This document shows, in pieces, positions 16,947 through 24,821 of a stretch of DNA of 64,000 nt (positions are counted from its first letter, which is position 1; each line of letters opens with the position of its first letter). Under the pieces are notes generated by a model, which searched no databases, was not told where the DNA came from, and saw nothing but the letters and a program-made list of their open reading frames with translations. Position numbers and translations under genes: made by a program. The stretch spans positions 2,418,001 to 2,482,000 of the forward strand of contig OY763414.1 of the NCBI GenBank assembly GCA_963667435.1, written 5' to 3'. This DNA is from Marispirochaeta sp963667435 (GTDB lineage: Bacteria; Spirochaetota; Spirochaetia; JC444; Marispirochaetaceae).

Positions 16947-17957
16947 ATGAAAGCAAGAACTCTCTTACAGGTACTGCTGCTTCTTCTCGTTGGAAGCGCA
17001 CTGGTATTTGCAAACGGCCAGCAGGATGGTGCTGCTGCAGAAAAATCTTTTGAAATGACTTTTGCCTATGCCGGAGCCAATGGTGGTGAAGATGATCTTA
17101 CCGCCAAAGAACTCAAGAGCTATATCGAAGAAAAATCCAACGGACGCATCACAGTAAAACTGTACGGTGATGAGCAGCTTGGAAAAGAGGTCGATGTTGT
17201 TAACATGCTTGAGCTTGGCACTGTTGACGGTTCCGTTATGGGAACCACTGTTCACCAGCAGGCTGCTCCCGAATACAACATCTGGAGTGCATATTATATC
17301 TTCAAGAACGGCGACGAAGTTATGTCTGTTCTTAACGGAAAGATCGGAGAACGCGTAAAGAAGGCATTCATGGACAACAAGGGCATCCGTATTATCGGTT
17401 ATGGCCTCCGCGGTCCCCGTTACATTACCTCTCTTCGCCCCATTCGCAATGCTTCCGAGGTTGCCGGCCTGAAGATCCGTGTTCCCCTGCAGCCAATCTA
17501 CGTTGCAAGCTGGGAAGCTCTGGGCGCACAGCCACAGTCCATCGCTTACGGTGAGCTTTACATGGCACTCCGTCAGGGTGTTGTTGAAGCACAAGAAAAC
17601 CCCCTTGCATACATCTATGCACCTCACTTTGACGAGGTTCAGGACTACGTTAACCTAACCGGTCACCAGCGCTCATTCTTCACCTACGTAATCAGCGACA
17701 AGTTCTATCAGAAACTCCCTGCTGATCTGCAGGCAGTAATTGATGAGGCAGGAAAATATGCTACCCAGTACCATAACAACCTGCAGGCAAACGGTGAAGC
17801 AGATTACCGTACCAAGCTCGAAGAAAAGGGTATGGAGTTCATCGACGTGGATGTTCCCTCCTTTCAGAAAGTTCTGAAGAGTATCCCCGATCAGTTTGCT
17901 GACAAATGGGTACCCAACCTCTTTGCCGACATTCAGGCTGAACTCGGAAATATGTAA
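16947..17957 (+). CDS. TRAP transporter substrate-binding protein DctP, first copy
   Basis: A 336-residue periplasmic solute-binding protein. A signal peptide covers about residues 1-22 and ends in the VFANGQQ pattern common in spirochaetes. The DctP core includes GLKIRVP near residue 175, whose Arg normally pairs with a substrate carboxylate, then WEALGA, ELYMALRQGVVEAQENP and QDYVNLTGHQRS. The substrate is therefore probably an organic or sugar acid. It delivers ligand to the DctQ-DctM pair just downstream. The ATG at 16947 has GGAG 6 bases before it. The protein is nearly duplicated at 19990. A hairpin after the stop likely uncouples its level from dctQM. Confidence 0.93.
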   Translation: MKARTLLQVLLLLLVGSALVFANGQQDGAAAEKSFEMTFAYAGANGGEDDLTAKELKSYIEEKSNGRITVKLYGDEQLGKEVDVVNMLELGTVDGSVMGTTVHQQAAPEYNIWSAYYIFKNGDEVMSVLNGKIGERVKKAFMDNKGIRIIGYGLRGPRYITSLRPIRNASEVAGLKIRVPLQPIYVASWEALGAQPQSIAYGELYMALRQGVVEAQENPLAYIYAPHFDEVQDYVNLTGHQRSFFTYVISDKFYQKLPADLQAVIDEAGKYATQYHNNLQANGEADYRTKLEEKGMEFIDVDVPSFQKVLKSIPDQFADKWVPNLFADIQAELGNM

Positions 17958-17991
17958 TTTCAGAATATCCCCAAGGGGTATTCAATAAGGG

Positions 17992-18020
17992 GCTGCCGTC
18001 TTACGACGGCAGCTTTCGTT
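17992..18020 (+). terminator. Hairpin between dctP and dctQ (partial terminator/attenuator)
   Basis: A perfect 9-pair stem (GCTGCCGTC 17992-18000, GACGGCAGC 18005-18013) with a TTAC loop and a broken T tract. Inside one operon such a hairpin probably stabilises dctP mRNA or terminates part of the transcripts, giving more binding protein than membrane subunits. Confidence 0.7.
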
Positions 18021-18092
18021 GTTTCAAAAAGGTGCCCGGAAATCCGATTGACCGGCCCTTAGCATTTTATCTAAAAGGATTCAGAGGCATTT

Positions 18093-18548
18093 ATGGAAAA
18101 TAAAATTGTCCGTGTTCTTGAGTATTTTATCGGTGCTCTGCTTATAGGCATGGTTGTCCTGCTTTTTGCACAGGTACTTACCCGATATGTACTTCAGGGA
18201 TCACTTCTGTGGGCAAGTGAAATGGCCACCTGGCTTTTTGTCTGGATGGTTTACATCGGCTCTGTTGTACTCTATATGAAGAAAAAGCATGTAGTCGTAG
18301 ATATTGTAAGCTACTTTCTTCCCAGAAAAGTCAACGCTATACTGGAAATGATCTCTTCCATCATTATTTTTATCTTTATGCTGATTCTCTTCAAAGAATC
18401 AATTCCGATTGTCATCTCTTACTCAAAACAGACAGCGACTGCAATTGAAATTTCAAAGAAATACCTTTTTTCTTCACTTTCTGTTGCCACGTTTCTGATG
18501 ATCTTTGCTGCAGTTTTCCGCTTCGTTAATGCAATGAGGAGACGCTGA
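18093..18548 (+). CDS. TRAP transporter small membrane subunit DctQ
   Basis: A 151-residue protein with four membrane helices (about residues 10-32, 45-65, 85-106 and 125-146) and the DctQ hallmarks LFAQVLTRYV and SEMATWLFVWMVYIGS. It bridges DctM and the binding protein. An AGAGGC lies before the ATG and dctM begins one base after the stop. Confidence 0.92.
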   Translation: MENKIVRVLEYFIGALLIGMVVLLFAQVLTRYVLQGSLLWASEMATWLFVWMVYIGSVVLYMKKKHVVVDIVSYFLPRKVNAILEMISSIIIFIFMLILFKESIPIVISYSKQTATAIEISKKYLFSSLSVATFLMIFAAVFRFVNAMRRR

Positions 18549-18549
18549 G

Positions 18550-19824
18550 ATGTTGTTAATTGTACTCATAGTCATGCTGACTGGTTTTGCAATCGGTATT
18601 CCCGTAGCATTCACTCTCGGTATTGCCGCCCTGTCCTACTTTTTCATGAACCCGGGACTGCCCATGCTGCTTATCCCACAGCGCTTTGTTACCGGTACTG
18701 AATCCTTCAGCCACATGGCAATTCCTCTTTATATGCTTGCAGGAAATATCATGAACTCCACCGGAGTTACCGATCGGATATTCCGTTTTACCCGGGCCCT
18801 GGTAGGTCACTACACCGGAGGAACCGCCCATGTAAACATTCTTGCCAGTTTCATTTTCTCCGGTATGTCCGGATCGGCCCTGGCAGATGCCAGCGGACTG
18901 GGAAAAATCCTTATCAAAGCAATGGAAGACGAAGGCTACGACACCGAATTCGCAGCTGCGGTAACCGGTGCTTCCGCTACAATCGGTCCGGTATTCCCCC
19001 CCAGCATCCCAATGGTACTGATCGGAGGCGTTGCGGGGATTTCAATCGGAAAACTCTTTGTAGGTGGAATTATCCCCGGTATTCTCCTCGCGGTTTATAT
19101 GATGGTGACGGTTTACTTTATTTCCAAGAAACGGAAATACCCCAAATCTGAGAAAGCCAGCATGTCTGTGCTTGGAAAAGAGTTTATTGGAGCACTTCCT
19201 GCCCTTTCAACGCCTGTGGTTATTCTCGGAGGAATCCTTGGTGGATTTTTTACTCCCACCGAAGCCGGTGTTGTTGCGGTTGTTTACTCTCTGCTCATAG
19301 GTATCTTTGTATACAAGCAGCGTGACTGGAAACAGATGTTTGAGATGGTTATCGATACCGCCAAGGGTACAGCAAACATCATGATTATTGTTGGTGCCGC
19401 CTACTCTCTGGCATGGGTATTCTCCCGTGAACAGGTAGGACTGCTCCTGACTTCAGGATTCACCGCGATTTCCTCCAACCCGACAGTAATCCTTATTCTG
19501 ATTCTTATCGGATTTCTCGGAATGGGCTGTATTCTCAACCCTTCAGCGAACATCATCATCTTTATCCCCATGCTGATGCCCCTGGTTAACTCCGTTGGTA
19601 TCGATCTGATTCACTTCGGTGTTCTGGCAACCCTTGTACTTATGGTAGGACTTGTGACGCCGCCTTTAGGCCTGAGTATGTTCATAATCTGTGAAATTAC
19701 AGGGATTTCCACCATACAATTTACCAAAGCAATGGGACTATTTTTCCTTGCACTGCTTCTGGTAGTTGTAACAATGATCTTTTTCCCGGCAACCGTTACC
19801 TGGCTGCCGAGTGTAATTATGTAG
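18550..19824 (+). CDS. TRAP transporter large membrane subunit DctM
   Basis: A 424-residue, about 12-helix secondary transporter subunit of the ion-transporter superfamily. Hallmarks are GIPVAFTLGIAAL, MAIPLYMLAGNIMN, FSGMSGSALADASGLG, GASATIGPVFPPSIPM and TPTEAGVVAVVYSL. It couples substrate uptake to a sodium or proton gradient. It starts one base after dctQ with GGAG upstream and ends at a strong terminator. Confidence 0.94.
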   Translation: MLLIVLIVMLTGFAIGIPVAFTLGIAALSYFFMNPGLPMLLIPQRFVTGTESFSHMAIPLYMLAGNIMNSTGVTDRIFRFTRALVGHYTGGTAHVNILASFIFSGMSGSALADASGLGKILIKAMEDEGYDTEFAAAVTGASATIGPVFPPSIPMVLIGGVAGISIGKLFVGGIIPGILLAVYMMVTVYFISKKRKYPKSEKASMSVLGKEFIGALPALSTPVVILGGILGGFFTPTEAGVVAVVYSLLIGIFVYKQRDWKQMFEMVIDTAKGTANIMIIVGAAYSLAWVFSREQVGLLLTSGFTAISSNPTVILILILIGFLGMGCILNPSANIIIFIPMLMPLVNSVGIDLIHFGVLATLVLMVGLVTPPLGLSMFIICEITGISTIQFTKAMGLFFLALLLVVVTMIFFPATVTWLPSVIM

Positions 19825-19851
19825 AAAGAATACCTTTCTTCTGTACTGTTC

Positions 19852-19887
19852 AGCGGGAATCCTTTTCGAGGATTCCCGCTTTTTTTT
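19852..19887 (+). terminator. Strong terminator after dctM
   Basis: An 11-pair stem (AGCGGGAATCC 19852-19862, GGATTCCCGCT 19870-19880) with a 7-base loop and eight T. It isolates the second dctP gene as its own unit. Confidence 0.9.
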
Positions 19888-19921
19888 GGCCCCGGAGAAC
19901 AATCATCAGATAAACATTTTC

Positions 19922-19974
19922 TTGACAATATGCTTCTGCTGACATAAAGGCGAATATTATATTGCATACAATAT
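19922..19974 (+). promoter_or_regulatory. Candidate promoter and operator of the second dctP
   Basis: TTGACA at 19922-19927 is followed by a CATAAA -10-like hexamer at 19943-19948. Downstream, ATATTG (19959-19964) and CAATAT (19969-19974) form an inverted repeat around CATA. Its core TTGCATACAA resembles the palindrome TGGTATACCA in front of gntR. It ends 15 bases before the ATG, a good place for repression. Confidence 0.55.
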
Positions 19975-19989
19975 GTGAATGGAGGAATG

Positions 19990-20994
19990 ATGAAGAACAA
20001 ATCTCTAACACTGGTACTGCTTCTGCTTTTTATTGCAAGCATGGCAGTATTCGCAAACGGAACGCAGGAAGGTGGCGAACAGACCTTCAAAATGACCATC
20101 TCCTATGCAGGAGCAGCTGGTGGCGAGGATGATCTATCTGCCAAGGAATTCAAACGGAAAGTTGAAGAAAGATCAGCCGGCCGTATTCAGGTCAGTCTCT
20201 ATGGAGATGAACAGCTTGGTAAAGAGGTGGATATTGTTAATATGCTTGAGCTTGGTACAGTTGACGGTGCTATTATGGGCGCCACTGTTCATCAGCAGAC
20301 TGCTCCTGAATACAATATCTGGAGCCCCTACTACATCTTCAAAACCAGTGAGGAATTGCTTTATATCCTTAATGGAAAGATTGGCAACAGAGTGAAACAG
20401 GCATTCATGGACAACAAAGGTATCCGCATTATTGGATACGGACTACGTGGTCCGCGACACCTTACGTCCCTGCGTCCCATCCGCAAGGCATCGGAAGTGA
20501 AAGGTCTGAATATACGTATTGGTCTGCAGCCCATCTACGTCGCCAGCTGGGAAGCTCTGGGAGCAACTCCCCAGGCAATTGCCTATGGAGAACTTTACAT
20601 GGCCCTGCGTCAGGGTGTTGTAGAAGCACAGGAAAATCCTCTTGCATATATCTATGCTCCCCACTTTGATGAAGTTCAGGACTATGTAAACCTTACAGCC
20701 CACCAGCGTTCGTTCTTTACCTATGTAGTCAGTGACAAATTTTATCAGAAGCTGCCCGCAGACCTGCAGCAGATCATTAATGAAGAAGGCGAATATATCT
20801 CAGGTTTTCACAATAACCTTCAGGCAAAGGGAGAAGCAGACTACCGAACTAAACTGGAGGAAAAAGGCATGACATTTATCGATGTTGATGTAGCATCATT
20901 CCAGGAAGCTCTGAAAAATATTCCCGATCAGTTTGCTGATGTCTGGGTTCCAAACCTCTACAATGACATTAAGACTGAACTGGTAACTATGTAA
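19990..20994 (+). CDS. TRAP transporter substrate-binding protein DctP, second copy
   Basis: A 334-residue paralog of the DctP at 16947, with a similar spirochaete-type leader (VFANGTQEGG) and long identical blocks: GDEQLGKEVDIVNMLELGTVDG-type core, HQQ, PEYNIW, AFMDNKGIRIIGYGLRGPR, QPIYVASWEALGA and VEAQENPLAYIYAP. The binding-pocket region differs slightly (GLNIRIGLQP versus GLKIRVPLQP). No DctQM follows, so it probably shares the upstream membrane pair and may broaden substrate range. The ATG at 19990 follows GGAGG by 4 bases. It has its own candidate promoter, operator and terminator. Confidence 0.92.
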   Translation: MKNKSLTLVLLLLFIASMAVFANGTQEGGEQTFKMTISYAGAAGGEDDLSAKEFKRKVEERSAGRIQVSLYGDEQLGKEVDIVNMLELGTVDGAIMGATVHQQTAPEYNIWSPYYIFKTSEELLYILNGKIGNRVKQAFMDNKGIRIIGYGLRGPRHLTSLRPIRKASEVKGLNIRIGLQPIYVASWEALGATPQAIAYGELYMALRQGVVEAQENPLAYIYAPHFDEVQDYVNLTAHQRSFFTYVVSDKFYQKLPADLQQIINEEGEYISGFHNNLQAKGEADYRTKLEEKGMTFIDVDVASFQEALKNIPDQFADVWVPNLYNDIKTELVTM

Positions 20995-21020
20995 TAGTTG
21001 TCGATTTGAGTTATCTCTTT

Positions 21021-21052
21021 CCCCTTGAAGGGTATCTTCAAGGGGATTTTTT
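21021..21052 (+). terminator. Terminator after the second dctP
   Basis: A perfect 10-pair stem (CCCCTTGAAG 21021-21030, CTTCAAGGGG 21036-21045) with a 5-base loop and a T run reaching the stop codon of the convergent carbonic anhydrase gene. Confidence 0.88.
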
Positions 21053-21677
21053 AGTCGATTTTGACAAATCCCTTTACAGAATCATCATAGTTGAAAACCT
21101 CACCGGTACTGATCATGTAGTACCAGCCGAGAAGATTAAGATCACCTTTTTCATGCTTATCCATAATATATGGATAGGAAAGCAGATGATTCATCTGCTC
21201 CACCACATTCAGTTGTTCCGTAACCCATTCACGTTTTACCACGTCCTGCATAAGTTCCGGATCCTTCTCTACCCTCTCCCGCACGGGGCGGGCAAGCTCC
21301 AGCCATTTTTTTGTATGCGGGATTTTCGCAAGATAATGATCACTTGCATACATGGCATTACAGCCGCCGCAGTTTGAGTGACCGCAGACTATAATATTCT
21401 CAACCCCAAGAATCTGTACTGCGTACTCGATAGCTGACGTTGTGGAAAGAAATTCTTCCGAAGCCCGGTAAAAGGGCACAATGTTGGCAATGTTCCTGAT
21501 AATAAACAGTTCCCCCGGAAGAGACCTGGTTATCATATTGGGAACTATCCTGGAATCAGAACAGGAGATAAACAGGGAATGTGGTTTCTGTCGTTTTTCC
21601 AGATTTTCAAACAGTTCCTGATAGTGGCGGAAATCATTTCCGGAAAAATCACGAACGCCATCAAAGAGATAATCCAT
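21051..21677 (-). CDS. Beta-class carbonic anhydrase
   Basis: A 208-residue zinc enzyme interconverting CO2 and bicarbonate in the cytoplasm. The first zinc Cys and the Asp-Arg dyad are in SCSDSR near residue 39, and the remaining ligands His and Cys are in CGHSNCGGC near residue 95. Length and layout match the bacterial beta class. No operon partner lies nearby; it is convergent with dctP and separated from the next minus-strand gene by a terminator. Confidence 0.94.
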   Translation of the reverse strand: MDYLFDGVRDFSGNDFRHYQELFENLEKRQKPHSLFISCSDSRIVPNMITRSLPGELFIIRNIANIVPFYRASEEFLSTTSAIEYAVQILGVENIIVCGHSNCGGCNAMYASDHYLAKIPHTKKWLELARPVRERVEKDPELMQDVVKREWVTEQLNVVEQMNHLLSYPYIMDKHEKGDLNLLGWYYMISTGEVFNYDDSVKGFVKID

Positions 21678-21725
21678 AGGTCATAAATATACCCCGGATT
21701 TTCCTCTCCGGTCGATAAAGGGGAT

Positions 21726-21755
21726 AAAAAAACCAGCCGCATTAAACGGCTGGTT
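21726..21755 (-). terminator. Terminator of the secreted-protein gene at 21781-22500
   Basis: AACCAGCCG (21731-21739) pairs with CGGCTGGTT (21747-21755); read on the minus strand it is followed by a T run (21726-21732). Confidence 0.8.
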
Positions 21756-21780
21756 GAAAGTTTATAAGTTCCCGAGTTTA

Positions 21781-22500
21781 TCAGCGTTTTACCGCATCAA
21801 GACCGCCGGAAATCTTCAGTACATTCCGATCAAAGGTTACATTCAATGCACCTCTCCAGTAGAACATGGAACCGGAATCGGCTTTGTCATCAACAATATT
21901 GCCGGTCTTCTTGTCGCTTCCCTCAATTGCTCCGCCGCCGGAAACACGGGGATCCCATACCTTGTCCCACTGAATGGTAGCAGCAGTACCGTTACGTGAG
22001 AAATCCCGTGAAATCACCTGGGGGTCATGACCGGAAATAGTACCGATTGCCCGTTTCTGAAAGGTTCCGTTTACAACGTCCGCTTTTCCATTTCTGTCAG
22101 TTACAAAACGATACGCGGTTCCACGGTGAGCAAACTGTACAGTAATTTCACCGGAACGTGCCTTCTCTACAGTCAGGTTGTCACCTTTCATGGTATCAGC
22201 ACCGTTTACTCCATAGAGAATTGAGCTACGGATACTGTCAGGCAGGACCTGCTTACCAAGAACATCCACCCTGTAGGTCTGGAATACGTGAGTGGAACCT
22301 TTTACAGATGCACCGGTACGGCCGTCAAAATGGTCTTTGTCGACAGCAATGTATCGAACAGGGCCTTCGAAACTGGAATAGTTTGTTCTGGATGTTCCAG
22401 TAACATCGACCTGAATATCAATTTTTAAATCCTGGGCAAAGGCTGTGCTGCCAAGAAGTGCAGCTGCAACCAGAAGAACCATGAGTGCTTTCTTCATCAT
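21781..22500 (-). CDS. Secreted protein of unknown function
   Basis: A 239-residue protein with a clear cleavable signal peptide (KKALMVLLVAAALLGSTAFA, cut near residue 22), so it is periplasmic. The mature part is beta-rich with many Gly, Ser and charged residues. It was not recognised as a known family. It is monocistronic with AGGAG before the ATG and its own terminator. A spirochaete-specific periplasmic protein is a reasonable guess. Confidence 0.75.
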   Translation of the reverse strand: MMKKALMVLLVAAALLGSTAFAQDLKIDIQVDVTGTSRTNYSSFEGPVRYIAVDKDHFDGRTGASVKGSTHVFQTYRVDVLGKQVLPDSIRSSILYGVNGADTMKGDNLTVEKARSGEITVQFAHRGTAYRFVTDRNGKADVVNGTFQKRAIGTISGHDPQVISRDFSRNGTAATIQWDKVWDPRVSGGGAIEGSDKKTGNIVDDKADSGSMFYWRGALNVTFDRNVLKISGGLDAVKR

Positions 22501-22672
22501 CTCGTCTCCTCCAAGAATAGTATGATTTCATATTGATATTATTTTATCGACATGTCAAGTTTTTTCACAATAATTTTATGATAATAATACTCATAAACAC
22601 AATAATTATTTCGATTGCCTTTTTTATTAAATAATTTGATAATGACACCGGTTTCATCCAGGAGTTTTTACC

Positions 22673-23605
22673 ATGCATAGTAAATATACCGAACTGATAG
22701 TGAATACCTCCCGGGCAGTGGTAGGCAAACAACAGGCAATAGAACTGCTTATTGTAGCCATGATTGCCGAAGGTCATGTCCTGCTGGAAGATGTCCCGGG
22801 TCTTGGCAAAACACTGATGGCAAAAGCCCTTGCCCGAAGTATGGACGGAGAATTCCGCCGAATACAGTTTACCCCGGACCTGCTCCCTGCCGATGTAACC
22901 GGTTTTTCAATATATGATCAAAAAAACAGCAGTTTTGTTTTTAACCCGGGACCGGTAATGTGCAATATTCTGCTGGCCGATGAGATTAACCGTACCATTC
23001 CGCGAACTCAGTCCAGTCTCCTGGAAAGTATGGGAGAATTTCAGGTTACCGTCGATGGAAAAACCATGGATCTGCCAAAACCTTTTCTGGTAATCGCAAC
23101 ACAGAACCCTATTGAAATGGACGGTACATTCCCCCTGCCCGAAGCCCAACTGGACAGATTCCTGATGAAGATAGACCTCGGTTATCCAAGTGTGGAAGAG
23201 GAAATTGAGATTCTTGAACGCTACCAGCAGCATGATCCATTGAAGGAACTTGAACCTGTAGTCTCTCCCGATGATATCATTAAGCTGCAGAAAGAACGTT
23301 CGGCTGTAGTCATGGCGCCGTCCCTGAGGGAGTATATCGCATCGCTTGCAGCAGCAACCAGACAGCATTCCAAAGTCCGTTACGGCATAAGCCCCAGAGG
23401 GTCACTGGGAATTATGAAAGCAGCCCAGGGCCTTGCCCTGCTTAAAGGCCGCAACTACGTACTCCCCGATGATATTAAGTATCTGGCCCAGCCGGTACTG
23501 TCCCATCGCATTATTATTTTTAATGAAGAGCGGGCAAGAGGAGTGACCAGTCGGTCGGTGCTCGATGAGATTCTCACCTCGGTGCCCGTACCCGTATATG
23601 CCTGA
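22673..23605 (+). CDS. MoxR family AAA+ ATPase
   Basis: A 310-residue MoxR ATPase with Walker A in EDVPGLGKT near residue 40, Walker B LLADEIN, sensor ATQNPIEMDGTFPLPEAQLDRF, and a C-terminal lid domain. MoxR proteins act as chaperone-like factors for partner proteins with VWA/DUF58 domains. The ATG is preceded by AGGAG. The DUF58 gene overlaps its 3' end by 8 bases and a DUF4129-type membrane protein follows, the classical three-gene cluster. Confidence 0.94.
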   Translation: MHSKYTELIVNTSRAVVGKQQAIELLIVAMIAEGHVLLEDVPGLGKTLMAKALARSMDGEFRRIQFTPDLLPADVTGFSIYDQKNSSFVFNPGPVMCNILLADEINRTIPRTQSSLLESMGEFQVTVDGKTMDLPKPFLVIATQNPIEMDGTFPLPEAQLDRFLMKIDLGYPSVEEEIEILERYQQHDPLKELEPVVSPDDIIKLQKERSAVVMAPSLREYIASLAAATRQHSKVRYGISPRGSLGIMKAAQGLALLKGRNYVLPDDIKYLAQPVLSHRIIIFNEERARGVTSRSVLDEILTSVPVPVYA

Positions 23606-24821
23606 CGCTACAATTTCGGAGTACCCCCGGAAACAGAAGCCTGAATATATCGGGCTTTTCAGCATTGGACTGACACTTCTATTAACCTGGGTAGTGCTCA
23701 TTTTTGCGCTGATACAAGGGGACCGGAGCCTTTCAATGCTCAGCGCGGCTATTCTCATACTTATGCATGGTACCGGCTTATGGAGCAGATGGGCTCACAG
23801 AAAACTTACAGTTTCAGTCAAAGCCGATACAGGTCATCTTTTTCATGGAGAAAAGCTTAATATAGAACTATCTGTCAGAAACAGGAAATTTCTTCCCGTA
23901 TGGATCCGTCTCGATCTGGAATCCTCATCTCTTTTTGCTGAACCCCCCGAGGGCGGAGAAACTCTTCTTCCCCCCTTTTCTGAAAGGTTTAAAACCGTCT
24001 GTCTCACTGCCTGCCGCCGGGGAGTTTGGGCACAGAGGAAGGCAATTATAAAAAGCGGCGATATTTTTGGTCTTCACAGCAGAACTGCCGGCACCGTTTT
24101 CCCTGGAGAAATTGTAATCTATCCCCGCATAGGTGTGCTCCGTAAAATGGAAATTCCCTTTCAGGAGTTTTTCGGTATTCATATTTCCAGAGGCTGCATA
24201 GAAGATCCCTCCCGCTATGAAGGAACCCGAGATTATCAGGGCCTGCGGTCATCTCGTCATATCAACTGGAAAGCCAGTGCCAGATTCAATCAGCTGCAGG
24301 AAAACATCTATGAACCCTCAAGCCACAGAAAAGTACTGTTTATGCTGGATGTATCCAAACCGGAAGGTTTATCTGTTCTCGCCAGTTCAGAAAGCCATCC
24401 CGGGTTTGAACACCTTCTCACCACTGCGGCCAGCCTTGCTTCAGAACTGGTACAGACGGATACCACATTTGCCTGTATAACCAATGCACAGTTCAACGAG
24501 ACTGATGGCGGCACCCTGCATTTTGGACGCGGACCTGAGCACCTGGGCCGGTTTCTTACATTGCTTGCCAGAGTAAATCTGAACACCGGAAATCCGATGC
24601 CCCTTCCCCATCCTGATGGATGGACCAATGGGACCGGAAGCATCTATCTATCCATGGAAGCCCATTCTGATCCTGAAGAGATTATTCCCTACTCTATTGT
24701 AAAGAGCAAAAACCAGAAAATTGCCATTTTTTCAGCCGGCAGGGAACTTTCTGCCGGAACTTCATGGCAAAAACAGGGCTTCCTGATATATAAAGCCGGA
24801 GACATTGTCCATGAAAAATAA
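23598..24821 (+). CDS. DUF58 domain-containing protein
   Basis: A 407-residue protein with two N-terminal membrane helices (about residues 17-58) and a DUF58 domain marked by YEGTRDYQG, RHINWKASAR and LFMLDVSK near residues 210-260. The latter is the start of a VWA-like fold. It is the usual MoxR partner. The ATG at 23598 overlaps the moxR stop; a longer in-frame start at 23565 lies inside moxR. It overlaps the next gene by 11 bases. Confidence 0.88.
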   Translation: MPDATISEYPRKQKPEYIGLFSIGLTLLLTWVVLIFALIQGDRSLSMLSAAILILMHGTGLWSRWAHRKLTVSVKADTGHLFHGEKLNIELSVRNRKFLPVWIRLDLESSSLFAEPPEGGETLLPPFSERFKTVCLTACRRGVWAQRKAIIKSGDIFGLHSRTAGTVFPGEIVIYPRIGVLRKMEIPFQEFFGIHISRGCIEDPSRYEGTRDYQGLRSSRHINWKASARFNQLQENIYEPSSHRKVLFMLDVSKPEGLSVLASSESHPGFEHLLTTAASLASELVQTDTTFACITNAQFNETDGGTLHFGRGPEHLGRFLTLLARVNLNTGNPMPLPHPDGWTNGTGSIYLSMEAHSDPEEIIPYSIVKSKNQKIAIFSAGRELSAGTSWQKQGFLIYKAGDIVHEK

